From Gammaproteobacteria bacterium (GTDB lineage: Bacteria > Pseudomonadota > Gammaproteobacteria > Pseudomonadales > Pseudohongiellaceae): a stretch of 64,000 nucleotides of DNA. Both the position numbers and the translations under genes were made by a program. The notes under the pieces are model-generated. The model did not search any database. It was given only the letters and a program-made list of their open reading frames with translations, and was not told where the DNA came from. This document shows positions 51,857 to 62,030 of the stretch, piece by piece (position 1 is the first letter of the stretch; every line of letters begins with the position of its first letter). Location of the stretch: contig DUBM01000014.1 of NCBI GenBank assembly GCA_012960305.1, positions 496,001-560,000 of the forward strand, written 5' to 3'.

Positions 51857-52489
51857 TCAACACTTTTTGACAACTTCAATCAAGTGCCGCTCGGAATCAT
51901 TTCCTGGTATCTCAAGCTTTGTCGTTTTGCTAATTTCGAAACAATTAGGAAGTGCAGCAATTTCGTCTTCGGGATACCTCCCTTTCATTGCCAGAAATTT
52001 TCCTTCTTTCTCAAGTAAATGTTGTGACTTAGATACCGCATCACCTAAAGCAGAGAATGCTCTACACATCACCATATCAATTTGCTGGGTACTTTGATAG
52101 TGCTCTATTCGACAATTTTCCACATCAATATTTGCTAAACCTAGTTCCGTTTTTGCTTGAAACAGGAACCTAGTTTTCTTGCCATTACTGTCCACCAGTA
52201 TGAAGTGATTTTCCGGATTTAGGATCGCAAGTGGTATTCCTGGAAGGCCTGCACCACTACCAATATCAACAAACACTGAGCCTTGCAGATGGGCATTGAT
52301 AGCCAGGCTGTCGAGTAGATGACGCGAGACCATGGAATTAATTTCTACTACACCGGATAAGTTAAAACTAGCATTCCATTTATCGAGCAACAGCAGATAA
52401 CTAAGAAGCAAATTAAGTTGTTGGTCTGTGGCAAATAAGCCCAGCTCTACTAAACCCTGTCGTAGTTCTTCTTCAATGGGCGGGATCAC
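51857..52489 (-). CDS. rsmG: 16S rRNA (guanine(527)-N(7))-methyltransferase
   Basis: RsmG (GidB) forms m7G527 in 16S rRNA. The 210-residue protein has NLSGVVEINSMVSRHLLDSL, the SAM-binding VDIGSGAGLPGIPLAI, DSNGKKTRFLFQAKTELGL, and CRAFSALGDAV. It is downstream of mnmG by 32 bases. Confidence 0.96.
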   Translation of the reverse strand: MIPPIEEELRQGLVELGLFATDQQLNLLLSYLLLLDKWNASFNLSGVVEINSMVSRHLLDSLAINAHLQGSVFVDIGSGAGLPGIPLAILNPENHFILVDSNGKKTRFLFQAKTELGLANIDVENCRIEHYQSTQQIDMVMCRAFSALGDAVSKSQHLLEKEGKFLAMKGRYPEDEIAALPNCFEISKTTKLEIPGNDSERHLIEVVKKC

Positions 52490-52521
52490 TAAATTTTTCC
52501 TGCTAGTTCTAGCGGCTGGCT

Positions 52522-54432
52522 CTAAGAGGCCCGGCGACTAGGAGGTTGATATTTTTTCAAATAGATAAGCAAGAGTGATATCGCGGCTGGCGTCATTCCT
52601 GGGATGCGGGAGGCTCTACCAATATTCTCTGGTTTCGATTCTTGCAGCTTTTGTTTTAACTCATTCGATAAACCCTGCATTTGTGCGTAGTCAAAATCCT
52701 CTGGTAGCCTGGTCCCCTCTTGTTTTTTGAGTCGCTCTATTTCATCCTCCTGTCGGTCTATGTAGCCCTGATATTTAATTTGTATCTCAACTTGCTGCGC
52801 CACTTGCTCAGATTGTGGGCTCTCAGACATATCGATGCATTCCGGATCGCCAATTGCCTCACAGAGCGACTGGTAACTTACTCGCGGCCTTGCCAGTAAA
52901 TCGACCAAGCTGTACTCGCGAGATATAGGTTTTTCTAATAGCTGGTTTACGCTTTCTGCTTTTTTAGTTCCTGCTTGCACCCAAACTTTCTTAAGTCGGC
53001 CCAGTTCCCGGCTTATTCTCTCGCGTTTACAATTAAAGAATTCCCACCGTTCGTCATCAACAATTCCCAACTCTCTACCTGCTTCGGTTAAGCGCAAATC
53101 TGCATTGTCTTCCCGGAGTGTTAGTCGATACTCGGCTCGGCTGGTGAACATGCGATAAGGCTCATTGGTGCCCAAAGTAATAAGATCATCAACTAAAACT
53201 CCGATGTAAGCTTGATCTCTTCGTGGACACCAAGCATCTTTTCCTCGTACGGCTAATCCTGCATTTAAGCCTGCCAATAGTCCTTGCGCCCCAGCCTCTT
53301 CATATCCTGTAGTTCCATTAATCTGACCAGCAAAATAAAGACCTCTCACATGTTTAGTTTCCAAAGAATATTTTAAATCTCGCGGGTCGAAATAATCATA
53401 TTCTATGGCATAGCCAGGACGAATTATCTCTGCCTTTTCAAAACCTTTAATCTCTCTTACCAAAGCGATCTGAACGTCGAATGGGAGACTTGTAGAAATG
53501 CCGTTGGGGTATAGTTCATTTGTATTAAGCCCTTCTGGTTCGACAAAAATTTGGTGAGATGTTTTGTCAGCAAAGCGCATAACCTTGTCTTCGATGGAAG
53601 GGCAATACCTCGGGCCTGTGCCTTCAATAACACCGGCGTAAATCGGCGATCGATCTAACCCCTTCCGAATAATCTCGTGGCAACGCTCATTAGTTTGAGT
53701 GATGTAACAATTAACTTGTTGTGGATGCTCTTCTCGTCTTCCGAGAAATGACATTACTGGCAAGGGAGTATCTCCCTGCTGTTCCTGCATGGCTGCAAAA
53801 TCCACTGTCCGTGAGTCGATGCGTGGTGGTGTCCCGGTTTTTAGTCTGTCTACACGAAAAGGAAGCTCGCGCAGCCTTTCGGCAAGAGCTATTGAGGGTG
53901 GATCTCCAGCTCGACCGCCGGAGCTATTTTCCAATCCGATGTGAATTTTCCCGCCGAGAAAAGTGCCTGTGGTTAGCACCACGCGCTTCGCTCGGATCTT
54001 CAATCCCATTTGTGTCACAACGCCATAGATTTGATTGGATTCAATGATTAGGTCATCAACTCCTTGTTGGAATATGCTGAGGTTATCCTGGTTTTCTAAT
54101 ATCTCGCGAATTGCAGCTTTGTACAAAACTCGGTCCGCCTGCGCCCTCGTCGCTCTAACTGCAGGTCCCTTACTAGCATTAAGCACGCGGAACTGAATTC
54201 CTGCCTGATCCACTGCCTTTGCCATAGCACCACCCAGAGCGTCAATCTCTTTAACTAAATGGCTTTTACCGATTCCACCAATAGCAGGGTTACATGACAT
54301 TTGGCCGAGGGTTTCGATACTGTGACTAACCAACAAGGTAGAAACACCCTGCCTTGCAGACGCCAATGCAGCTTCAGTGCCAGCATGACCGCCGCCAATA
54401 ACTATAACTTCATACTGTGTGGGGTATTCCAT
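52522..54432 (-). CDS. mnmG: tRNA uridine-5-carboxymethylaminomethyl modification enzyme MnmG (GidA)
   Basis: FAD enzyme that, with MnmE, modifies U34 of certain tRNAs. The 636-residue protein has the dinucleotide motif [76 protein letters not shown]-type [22 protein letters not shown] (read as [16 protein letters not shown]) and the C-terminal helical domain. Length is normal. Confidence 0.97.
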   Translation of the reverse strand: MEYPTQYEVIVIGGGHAGTEAALASARQGVSTLLVSHSIETLGQMSCNPAIGGIGKSHLVKEIDALGGAMAKAVDQAGIQFRVLNASKGPAVRATRAQADRVLYKAAIREILENQDNLSIFQQGVDDLIIESNQIYGVVTQMGLKIRAKRVVLTTGTFLGGKIHIGLENSSGGRAGDPPSIALAERLRELPFRVDRLKTGTPPRIDSRTVDFAAMQEQQGDTPLPVMSFLGRREEHPQQVNCYITQTNERCHEIIRKGLDRSPIYAGVIEGTGPRYCPSIEDKVMRFADKTSHQIFVEPEGLNTNELYPNGISTSLPFDVQIALVREIKGFEKAEIIRPGYAIEYDYFDPRDLKYSLETKHVRGLYFAGQINGTTGYEEAGAQGLLAGLNAGLAVRGKDAWCPRRDQAYIGVLVDDLITLGTNEPYRMFTSRAEYRLTLREDNADLRLTEAGRELGIVDDERWEFFNCKRERISRELGRLKKVWVQAGTKKAESVNQLLEKPISREYSLVDLLARPRVSYQSLCEAIGDPECIDMSESPQSEQVAQQVEIQIKYQGYIDRQEDEIERLKKQEGTRLPEDFDYAQMQGLSNELKQKLQESKPENIGRASRIPGMTPAAISLLLIYLKKYQPPSRRAS

Positions 54433-54854
54433 AATTTGCTCGGTTACCGCCAGTCGATCAAAAGGAGGGCTGAGAAGTATACTGACTTATTCTCTATTGT
54501 GAATGGCTGTTTTTATCTAACGAAATAATTATTAAAGATCTTATTATTATTAATATATATATATAATAATAATATAGAGATATGTATATATAAGGTATTA
54601 ATGTTGATATTAATAGTCAAAAGGAAATCTGTTGAAAAGTCTATTTAATGATTATATATCAATAAGTTATACGTATTATAACTTATAGGATAAGCCCTTA
54701 ATAATCTTGACATACCCTATGGATGAGCTGTGAGTACAATGTCATCTTTTCAACCTTTATAATAGTTGCTAAAAACAACTCACCTTTTATTCACTCTTTA
54801 GTGGTTCTTACTAACAGCTAGTTAGTTCAGTAATTATTTCTCCTCGTTTTCAGC
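54433..54854. other. A+T-rich spacer between mnmG and mnmE (422 bp)
   Basis: No gene is supported. About 54530-54720 is extremely A+T-rich, with long TATA and ATT repeats. A perfect 10-bp inverted repeat, ATAAGTTATA and TATAACTTAT, around a five-base spacer lies at 54662-54686. GATCTTATTATTA near 54537 resembles, loosely, E. coli oriC 13-mers. No consensus TTATCCACA box was found. Confidence 0.6.
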
Positions 54855-56306
54855 TTATTTCCCTACACAGAAATTGGAAAATATTTCTCCCAGCAGGTCA
54901 TCACTCGTAAATTCGCCAGTAATTTTACCGAGTTCACTTTGCGCCAAACGGAGATCTTCGGCGACTAACTCTAATAACACCCCTTCGTTTATATGAGCCT
55001 GTGCCGAGTTTAACAAATTTTCTGATTCTCTTAGAGCCGCCAAATGCCGTGCTCTTGCCACAAAAACGCCTTCTTCGCCGGAGAGAAAGCCAGCGCTTGT
55101 TTTTAAATAATCCCGTATCAACTCTATGCCAAGCTGTTCTTTGGCGGAGATGGCAATAGTGACTACGTCAGTTTCGAAAACTCTAATGTAAGCTCTTGCA
55201 GGCTTCTCATTACTAATGAGGTCAATTTTGTTGAAGAGAATGACTATATTGCTTGGCATGGATAGTTTTTTTTCTACGCCATCTTTATTTAATTCGCCAT
55301 TGGCTCTGTTAGCTTTGCCTGAAGGAGAGATATCATTCAGTAATCCCAACTCATCTAACAGCTTTTCAACAACGAGCTCGGGATCGGTTTTATCCACAAG
55401 TAATAATATTTGGTCTGCTTGGGACATTGCAGATCTAGCTCTTTTAACACCTTCTTGCTCCACGACATCTTCGCTAGATCGCAAGCCGGCTGTGTCTACA
55501 ATATGCACCGGCATTCCATCAATATTTATTTCTTCACTAAGAGTATCTCGGGTGGTGCCTGGGATACTGGTAACTATAGCGCTGTCATGGCCTGACAAGG
55601 CATTAAGCAAACTTGATTTACCTGCATTAGGTTTCCCCGCAATAACAACACGTATACCCTCTTTGAGCAGAGCCCCTTGTTGTGCTTGGTCAAACACCCC
55701 CTTCAATGTAACTAAAACACCTGCAAGCGACTCTTTAACCTTGTGATCTGACAGCAGGTCTATATCTTCATCGGAGAAATCAATAGCAGCTTCAACATTG
55801 ACGCGGATGCTAATAAGCTGTTCAAGTAAAGAGAAAATTCGGCGTGAAAAATCACCTTGAAGGGTGCGCATTGCAGATCGAGCTGCCTGTTGAGAATTGG
55901 CGTCGATCAAATCAGCGATGGCCTCAGCCTGCAGCAAATCGATCTTGTTATTTAGGAATGCTCTTTCTGAAAATTCGCCAGGCCTTGCCAACCTGGCACC
56001 AGCATTAATTATTCGATCGCGTAACGTGTTTAGCACATGTGTGCCGCCATGGCCTTGTAATTCAAGTACGTCTTCGCCAGTAAAGGAGTTGGGTTTATCA
56101 AAGTATAGCGCAATACCCTGATCGATTACGGTCTGATTCTCATCAAGAAAGCTGCCGTAGTGGGCGTGTCGCGGCTTTGGTATTAGGCCGAGGACTGCTG
56201 CAGTTATCGGTTGTACTAAGGGCCCGGAAACTCTAATTATCCCAACGCCACTTCTTCCGGGCGGCGTTGCTATAGCACAGATTGTATCGCTATCTAGAGA
56301 ATCCAT
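54855..56306 (-). CDS. mnmE: tRNA modification GTPase MnmE
   Basis: Partner of MnmG in U34 modification. The 483-residue protein begins with DTICAIATPPGRSGVGIIRVSGP (folate domain), then a helical domain, a G domain (VVIAGKPNAGKSSLLNALSG, IPGTTRDTL, HIVDTAGLRSS, LFNKIDL), and ends FCVGK, which carries the C-x-G-K motif. Length is typical. It is separated from mnmG by a 422-base A+T-rich spacer and 63 bases from yidC. Confidence 0.97.
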   Translation of the reverse strand: MDSLDSDTICAIATPPGRSGVGIIRVSGPLVQPITAAVLGLIPKPRHAHYGSFLDENQTVIDQGIALYFDKPNSFTGEDVLELQGHGGTHVLNTLRDRIINAGARLARPGEFSERAFLNNKIDLLQAEAIADLIDANSQQAARSAMRTLQGDFSRRIFSLLEQLISIRVNVEAAIDFSDEDIDLLSDHKVKESLAGVLVTLKGVFDQAQQGALLKEGIRVVIAGKPNAGKSSLLNALSGHDSAIVTSIPGTTRDTLSEEINIDGMPVHIVDTAGLRSSEDVVEQEGVKRARSAMSQADQILLLVDKTDPELVVEKLLDELGLLNDISPSGKANRANGELNKDGVEKKLSMPSNIVILFNKIDLISNEKPARAYIRVFETDVVTIAISAKEQLGIELIRDYLKTSAGFLSGEEGVFVARARHLAALRESENLLNSAQAHINEGVLLELVAEDLRLAQSELGKITGEFTSDDLLGEIFSNFCVGK

Positions 56307-56369
56307 TGGGGTTAGCCTTAAGCCTAAATCTAACGTGGATTAGTAGACCTGAAAGCCGACACTACAGTC

Positions 56370-58073
56370 TTACGCTGCCTTCTTTGCATTATAGGCGGCT
56401 TCGATCTTTCGGGTGATGTACCACTGCTGTAGGATGCCCAATACGCCGTTGGTTAACCAATAGAGGACCAAACCAGCCGGGAATAATAGGAATAGCGCTG
56501 TCATCATGACAGGCATTATTTTCATAACCTTTGCTTGCATCGGATCTGCAGGTGCTGGACTCAATGTTGTTTGTAGATACATCGTACCGCCCATTAATAG
56601 CGGCAGAATAAAGAAAGGATCCCGAACCGAAAGGTCGGTTAGCCATAGCATAAAAGGGGCATGCCTCAGCTCAACACTTTCAAGTAAAACCCAATACAAA
56701 GCGATAAAAACGGGCATTTGGACAAGCATGGGAAGGCAGCCACCAAAGGGGTTAATTTTCTCCTTCTTGTATAAATCCATGGTTGCTTTTTGCAACTTCA
56801 TTTTATCATCGCCATAACTTTCTTTAAGCTGCTGTATTTTTGGCATAGCGCGACGCATTCCCGCCATAGACCGATACTGTGTTTCAGAAAGTTTGTAAAA
56901 TAATGCTTTAACACAAACGGTTAACAGCACGATTGAAATTCCGTAGTTACCTACGGCCGAGTCAATGCGGGTCAAGAGCCAATAAATAGGTGCGGCGAGA
57001 AACCAGAGAAAGCTGTAATCGATAGTGAGGTCTAAATTGGGAGAGATGTCTGCAAGAATATATTGGTCCTTCGGCCCAGCGTAGTATTGTAATTTGTGTT
57101 CCTTGATTTCACCGGCAGCAACTGTAAATGCCGATCCAGTAAATTCACCAAAATATTGATTCGCGTCATTCTTGCGGGTGGTAAAACGATTTGTCGTTTC
57201 AGTATTAGGAATCCAGGCAGAGACAAAGTAGTGTTGGCTAAAACCGACCCAACCACCAACCATTTCGGTTGAGCTGCTGCCGTCATCGATATCGTCAAAC
57301 TCATACTCTATATACGGATCATCGTCGGCAGTTGATACAAAACCTAGATAAGTTCTGCTGAGGCCTCCTGCGTTGCTGGGATCATCGAAACTATCCCGCT
57401 TTATTTGGCCGTAGGCATTAGCCTGCCAGTCTGATGAAGACTGGTTGTCGACTAGGTAGCTCACGTCGATTAGATAGCTGCCGCGAGTAAACTCGTACCG
57501 CTTGGTGATTCGAACACCGTTGTTAGATTGAGTTTGCAGATCAACAATAAGACTGTCGGCGGACTCGGCCATCACATAACTGTTTAAAGAAGAGCGGTAT
57601 GCCGCTCTACCGGCGCTGTCAACGCCATCTCTGCCAATCAATCCACTTTGAGAAACGTAATTTCGGCCTGGTTGTGCGTCTAACAATACAAAGGGGTCAT
57701 CTGGCACATCTATTTGTTTTAGATACAGCGGAAATGCAAGATAGGTGATATCGCCACCAGATAAATTGATATCAAGCTTGAACGTATCAGTTTCGACAGT
57801 GATAGTATCTCCGCTATCAACAACTACCCGGGCAGAGTTATTTGTTGTTGCTTGACTTGCGGTTGTTCGGTTTGTTGGTAAATTGCTAGGCACGTCAGAG
57901 GCGGCAGAGCTGTTTAAGATCGGTGGATTGTCAGGGGTTTGCAGCGCCTCTACTTGGCCTCGCGAATTCCTGCCGTCATCAACTACAGGCGGATAGTCTG
58001 CTTGCCATGCTAAGAGCATTAGATAAGTGACAACAGCTAGAGATGTATAAAGAAAGAAACGGGTTAAATTCAT
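56370..58073 (-). CDS. yidC: Membrane protein insertase YidC
   Basis: Inserts and folds inner-membrane proteins, alone or with Sec. The 567-residue protein has an N-terminal membrane segment (FFLYTSLAVVTYLMLLAWQ), a long periplasmic beta-domain (about 40-340), then the conserved core with ALFYKLSETQYRSMAGMRRAMP, INPFGGCLPMLVQMPVFIALYW, and C-terminal LYWLTNGVLGILQQWYITRK. A single base separates it from yidD. Confidence 0.97.
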   Translation of the reverse strand: MNLTRFFLYTSLAVVTYLMLLAWQADYPPVVDDGRNSRGQVEALQTPDNPPILNSSAASDVPSNLPTNRTTASQATTNNSARVVVDSGDTITVETDTFKLDINLSGGDITYLAFPLYLKQIDVPDDPFVLLDAQPGRNYVSQSGLIGRDGVDSAGRAAYRSSLNSYVMAESADSLIVDLQTQSNNGVRITKRYEFTRGSYLIDVSYLVDNQSSSDWQANAYGQIKRDSFDDPSNAGGLSRTYLGFVSTADDDPYIEYEFDDIDDGSSSTEMVGGWVGFSQHYFVSAWIPNTETTNRFTTRKNDANQYFGEFTGSAFTVAAGEIKEHKLQYYAGPKDQYILADISPNLDLTIDYSFLWFLAAPIYWLLTRIDSAVGNYGISIVLLTVCVKALFYKLSETQYRSMAGMRRAMPKIQQLKESYGDDKMKLQKATMDLYKKEKINPFGGCLPMLVQMPVFIALYWVLLESVELRHAPFMLWLTDLSVRDPFFILPLLMGGTMYLQTTLSPAPADPMQAKVMKIMPVMMTALFLLFPAGLVLYWLTNGVLGILQQWYITRKIEAAYNAKKAA

Positions 58074-58074
58074 G

Positions 58075-58326
58075 TTACTGCTTACTCGATGGTTGACTCA
58101 GATAATCGGTATTGTCCGGAACAGGATCATGCCCGCCCTCGTGCCAGGGGTGGCAACTACAAATTCGACGAATCCCTAACCAGGACCCTTTTCCTGCACC
58201 ATGTTTTTCAATGGCTTCTTTTGTGTATTGTGAACAGGTGGGATAAAAACGACACTGTCTACCAATTAACAAGCTTAAGCTATTTTGATATAGCGTTATG
58301 AGCCGAATGAGTAGTTTATCTACCAT
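58075..58326 (-). CDS. yidD: Membrane protein insertion efficiency factor YidD
   Basis: Small membrane-associated protein that assists YidC. The 83-residue protein has LLIRLITLYQNSLSLLIGRQCRFYPTCS in parts (YQNSLSLLIGRQCRFYPTCS), YTKEAIEKHGAGKG, and CHPWHEGGHDPVP, the diagnostic YidD pattern. It lies between rnpA (37 bases) and yidC. Confidence 0.97.
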   Translation of the reverse strand: MVDKLLIRLITLYQNSLSLLIGRQCRFYPTCSQYTKEAIEKHGAGKGSWLGIRRICSCHPWHEGGHDPVPDNTDYLSQPSSKQ

Positions 58327-58363
58327 GATTTTGTTTGCTCTTAAAAAACAAATTGCTAATTAT

Positions 58364-58732
58364 TTAGTGATCGCCTGATCTTAATTTATTACTTATACCG
58401 TTTAACAGTTTTTCCAGCTTCTCGCAGATCAAGGAATTGTGGAGTTTATCAGCATCTTTTCTAGCTAGCACAACTAAATCGAGCCTCTCGACTAATCCGG
58501 GGTTGAGACGGAAGGACTCTCTTATAAGACGCTTTATTCTGTTGCGGTGAACTGCTGTAGGCACGTTTTTCTTTGCAATTACGAGACCTAGCCTAGGTTT
58601 CAAGGAATCGTTTTTAATCGCAAGTATCAAAAAATAGCGGCAGGAGACTTTGAACTGGGCTTTTGTGAAAACAGCTTTGAAGTCAGCGGCACTGAGCAGC
58701 CGAGAGGTTTTAGAAAAGCTGCTATTAGCCAC
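58364..58732 (-). CDS. rnpA: Ribonuclease P protein component
   Basis: Protein subunit of RNase P, which matures tRNA 5' ends. The 122-residue protein has RLLSAADFKAVF, RLGLVIAKKNVPTAVHRNRIKRLIRESFR (signature in two overlapping parts), and LDLVVLARKDAD. It is 41 bases after rpmH on the same strand. Confidence 0.96.
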   Translation of the reverse strand: MANSSFSKTSRLLSAADFKAVFTKAQFKVSCRYFLILAIKNDSLKPRLGLVIAKKNVPTAVHRNRIKRLIRESFRLNPGLVERLDLVVLARKDADKLHNSLICEKLEKLLNGISNKLRSGDH

Positions 58733-58773
58733 TTCCCATTCTCTTTTCTTATTAACTAGTGAAAAATTAGAAA

Positions 58774-58908
58774 CTAGGCTGATAGCTTGGCGCGACCCTT
58801 TGAGCGGCGTCGTTTGAGCACCAAGCGGCCGCCTTTAGTAGCCATGCGGGCTCTGAAACCGTGAGTTCGAGCTCTTTTTAGTACGCTGGGTTGAAATGTT
58901 CTTTTCAT
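58774..58908 (-). CDS. rpmH: 50S ribosomal protein L34
   Basis: The 44-residue protein reads [18 protein letters not shown], then [19 protein letters not shown], and ends AKLSA: complete L34. It is the first gene of the rpmH-rnpA-yidD-yidC chain and flanks the origin region. Confidence 0.98.
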   Translation of the reverse strand: MKRTFQPSVLKRARTHGFRARMATKGGRLVLKRRRSKGRAKLSA

Positions 58909-58970
58909 ATCAGTAAATCCGATTTTTCTATTACAAACCGAACGTCAGGCGGTTCGAAAAAGGAGCGCGA

Positions 58971-58999
58971 AGTCTAGAGGTTTTGTCTGTAAGTTGCAA
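58971..58999 (-). promoter_or_regulatory. Candidate promoter for rpmH
   Basis: On the minus strand TTGCAA and TAGACT are separated by 17 bases. The placement, about 65 bases upstream of the rpmH start, fits a promoter for the rpmH-rnpA transcript. Confidence 0.5.
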
Positions 59000-59118
59000 C
59001 GTAATCAGCAGCTATTAGCCCTGTCAGCTTTTGTTGGCAGTGACTAGTTTTCGTAAATGGACCATATTGATTCACTTTCGAAAGGCAATGAAATATTTAC
59101 TCCCTATTTAGACACAAG

Positions 59119-59127
59119 TTATCCACA
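59119..59127 (+). promoter_or_regulatory. DnaA box, consensus
   Basis: TTATCCACA, the perfect nine-base DnaA box, lies in the rpmH-dnaA interval. Confidence 0.85.
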
Positions 59128-59268
59128 GTTTATTTACCAACAGGGGGTGAGTATTTTGTCTAAGAGAGGCATTTTTTCGACTCGGAATTTATCAGCGAAT
59201 GGCACATAAGACATTGATAATTAAGTAAATAAAAACATCTGTCAAAACAAGTTTTTTCTCTTGGAGCC

Positions 59269-59277
59269 AGTGGATAA
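59269..59277 (-). promoter_or_regulatory. DnaA box, one mismatch
   Basis: On the minus strand TTATCCACT, one base from consensus, opposite in orientation to the box at 59119. Confidence 0.6.
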
Positions 59278-59365
59278 CTCTTATCTAAGCCGTTAGAATT
59301 ATGTTCATGTTTAACAAAAACAGTAAAAAATAAAAACAATATCTACAAATTATGGGCAATCGATA

Positions 59366-60862
59366 GTGGTATCAGTAAATTGGCAAAAATGTACGGACTG
59401 TTTGAAAGCAGAATTACCTTCTCAGCAATTCAACACTTGGATTAGGCCGCTCCAGGCTGAAATCGATTCCGGTGTGCTTCGGTTGCGAGCACCCAACAGA
59501 TTTATTCTTGACTGGGTAAAAGGGAAGTTTTTGACGCGGATCCAGGAGATCTTTGAAGAAATGGGCGAAGGCAGCACCCAGATCAGCCTCGAGGTTTCGG
59601 ATTTGATGACACCGGCGGCGGACGGCAGAAGTACGCAGCCCCAGATCGTTACCCAGACTGCGAGCTCAAACCGGGCTACCAATTCGCAACAGCACATTCA
59701 AACCGCTAATCTCGGCAGTAAAACCATCATGAACTTGAAGCGAGGTGTGTTTTCAGACCCGCCAAGTTCAATCTCGGATATACAGCCTGGCCATCCCGAA
59801 CGGCGTAATGTAGACACTATCATTGAAGGCAAGCTTAGGCATCGCGGAGCACTCAATAGAGAGAATACTTTTGAGAATTTCATTGAGGGAAAATCCAACC
59901 AGTTGGCTAAGGCGGCGGCGATACAGGTGGCGGAAAACCCCGGTTATGTTTACAACCCACTTTTTATTTATGGAGGTGTGGGGTTAGGAAAGACTCACTT
60001 AATGCATGCGATTGGTAACTATCTAGTGGCGAAAAAACCTGGAGCCAAGGTAGCTTATCTGCATTCTGAAACATTTGTGGCAACTATGGTGACAGCCTTG
60101 CAATTAAATGCGATTAACGAGTTTAAGAGGTTTTATCGCTCGGTTGATGCGCTATTAATTGATGATATTCAATTTTTTGCTGGTAAAGAGCGCTCCCAAG
60201 AAGAGTTTTTTCACACATTTAATGCGCTTTTAGAAGGAGGCCAACAGATCATTCTGACTTGCGATCGCTATCATAAAGAGATAAATGGCTTGGAAGAACG
60301 GCTCAAGTCTCGTTTTGGTTGGGGATTGACGGTTGCGGTTGAACCGCCTGAATTAGAAACCAGAGCAGCGATTTTGATTAATAAGGCAGCGCTGAGCAAT
60401 GTGCACTTACCTAATGAAGCGGCGTTGTTTATCGCACAGCGATTACGCTCAAACGTGCGGGAATTAGAAGGTGCGCTGAAAAGAGTTATTGCCCACGCGA
60501 ATTTTAAGGGAGAACAGATCAGCCTTGATTTGATAAAAGAGGCGCTGAGAGATTTGTTTGCCCTACAGGACAAGTTGGTAACTATCGATAATATCCAACG
60601 TTCCGTGGCGGAATATTACAAAATCAAAATGGCAGATATGTTGTCGAAGCGTCGAAATCGTTCGGTTGCGAGGCCAAGGCAGGTAGCCATGACCCTTTCC
60701 AAGGAATTAACAAACCATAGCTTGCCTGAAATTGGTGATGCATTTGGAGGAAGAGATCACACGACGGTGATCCATGCTTGTAAACAGGTTAACAAATTAC
60801 GTCATAGCAGTATCGACATTGAAGAAGACTATAATAACTTGTTGCGCGCACTTTCTAGCTAG
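59366..60862 (+). CDS. dnaA: Chromosomal replication initiator protein DnaA
   Basis: Initiates replication at oriC. The 498-residue protein, GTG start at 59366, has domain I ([20 protein letters not shown]), a linker, domain III AAA+ ([33 protein letters not shown]), and domain IV with the signature [19 protein letters not shown], and [11 protein letters not shown]. Length is typical. It starts the dnaA-dnaN-recF-gyrB cluster. Confidence 0.98.
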   Translation: MVSVNWQKCTDCLKAELPSQQFNTWIRPLQAEIDSGVLRLRAPNRFILDWVKGKFLTRIQEIFEEMGEGSTQISLEVSDLMTPAADGRSTQPQIVTQTASSNRATNSQQHIQTANLGSKTIMNLKRGVFSDPPSSISDIQPGHPERRNVDTIIEGKLRHRGALNRENTFENFIEGKSNQLAKAAAIQVAENPGYVYNPLFIYGGVGLGKTHLMHAIGNYLVAKKPGAKVAYLHSETFVATMVTALQLNAINEFKRFYRSVDALLIDDIQFFAGKERSQEEFFHTFNALLEGGQQIILTCDRYHKEINGLEERLKSRFGWGLTVAVEPPELETRAAILINKAALSNVHLPNEAALFIAQRLRSNVRELEGALKRVIAHANFKGEQISLDLIKEALRDLFALQDKLVTIDNIQRSVAEYYKIKMADMLSKRRNRSVARPRQVAMTLSKELTNHSLPEIGDAFGGRDHTTVIHACKQVNKLRHSSIDIEEDYNNLLRALSS

Positions 60863-60896
60863 ATAAGCTATTGATATTTAAGGAAATATAATAAAA

Positions 60897-61997
60897 ATGC
60901 ACTTTGAAATTTCACGTGAGGTTTTATTGAAACCGCTGCAAATGGTTAGTGGTGTAGTTGAACGCAGACAAACTCTACCAGTGCTTTCCAATGTATTGTT
61001 AGTGCTCAAAGGCAGCGAGCTATCACTTACGGGAACTGACTTAGAAGTTGAGCTCGTTGGTCGAGTCACTGTGGATAAAGCACAGAAGTCTGGCGAGATA
61101 ACAGTACCGGCTAGAAAGCTTCTCGATATCTGTAAATCGCTATCAGATGACTCTGCGATCGAAATTTCACTCAGCGGAGCTAAGCTTATATTAAAATCGG
61201 GCCGGAGTAGATTTACATTGGCGACTCTTCCAGCTACGGAATTTCCCAATGTTGATGAAGAGCTAGACACATGTTCACTAACTATGCCCCAAGCAAGGTT
61301 GCGTGAGTTACTCGACAATACGAGTTTTGCAATGGCACAACAGGATGTTCGGTACTATTTGAATGGAATGCTTTTCGAAGTGGCCGCAGATTATTTGCGA
61401 GTAGTTGCAACCGACGGCCATCGACTGGCGATGGAAACTCTGAGCATGGAGAACCCTACCGGGGAAGTTCAGCAACTAATCTTGCCAAGAAAGGGAATAA
61501 TGGAATTATCACGTCTATTAGAAGAAGATGGCGACATCTCATTAACATTTGGCCAGAACCATATTCGAGCCAAGGTCGCCGCCTATACTTTTACATCGAA
61601 ATTGGTTGATGGAAAATTTCCAGACTACAACAGAGTTCTACCAAAAGGCGGTAACAAGGTTCTGGTTGGAGATTGTCAGGAGCTGCGGCAAGCGTTTTCT
61701 CGAGCCTCAATTCTTGCTAATGAGAAATACCGAGGTGTACGAGTAATGCTCTCTAATGAAGAGTTGAAGATTTTGGCAAATAACCCGGAACAAGAAGAGG
61801 CGGAGGAGGTTGTGTCCGTAGAATACCAAGGAGACACTCTCGAGATTGGTTTCAATGTTAGCTATCTTATCGATGTCCTTTCCACGCTAACAAGCAAAAA
61901 AGCCAGGATTACATTATCTGACCCCAACAGCAGCGCATTGCTCGAAGCTGAAGAAGGTAGTGATGCCTTGTATGTTGTGATGCCAATGCGGCTTTAG
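60897..61997 (+). CDS. dnaN: DNA polymerase III beta sliding clamp
   Basis: Ring-shaped processivity factor. The 366-residue protein begins MHFEISREVLLKPLQMVSGVVERRQTLPVL (first part MHFEISREVLLKPLQMVSGV), has VATDGHRLAMETL, DGKFPDYNRVLPK, and ends ALYVVMPMRL. Length matches E. coli DnaN. It follows dnaA by 34 bases. Confidence 0.98.
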   Translation: MHFEISREVLLKPLQMVSGVVERRQTLPVLSNVLLVLKGSELSLTGTDLEVELVGRVTVDKAQKSGEITVPARKLLDICKSLSDDSAIEISLSGAKLILKSGRSRFTLATLPATEFPNVDEELDTCSLTMPQARLRELLDNTSFAMAQQDVRYYLNGMLFEVAADYLRVVATDGHRLAMETLSMENPTGEVQQLILPRKGIMELSRLLEEDGDISLTFGQNHIRAKVAAYTFTSKLVDGKFPDYNRVLPKGGNKVLVGDCQELRQAFSRASILANEKYRGVRVMLSNEELKILANNPEQEEAEEVVSVEYQGDTLEIGFNVSYLIDVLSTLTSKKARITLSDPNSSALLEAEEGSDALYVVMPMRL

Positions 61998-62030
61998 TGA
62001 GATGTGGTCACTTTCAGCCATTTCTGAATA

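Larger units (their letters stand above)
58909..59365. other. Probable replication origin region (oriC) between rpmH and dnaA
   Basis: A 457-base gene-free A+T-rich interval flanked by rpmH and dnaA, the standard oriC site in pseudomonads and relatives. It holds a consensus DnaA box at 59119-59127 and a near-match at 59269-59277. A+T-rich sequence around 59221-59260 and 59320-59350 could unwind. Few consensus boxes are visible, so the exact unwinding element cannot be placed. Confidence 0.75.

Noticed and set aside
54433-54854. mnmG-mnmE spacer as the working oriC
   Set aside because: No consensus DnaA box was found there, whereas a consensus box lies between rpmH and dnaA; kept only as a point of interest.
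55216-55746. 176-codon plus-strand ORF inside mnmE
   Set aside because: Antisense to the intact MnmE GTPase frame; serine-rich composition typical of shadow frames.
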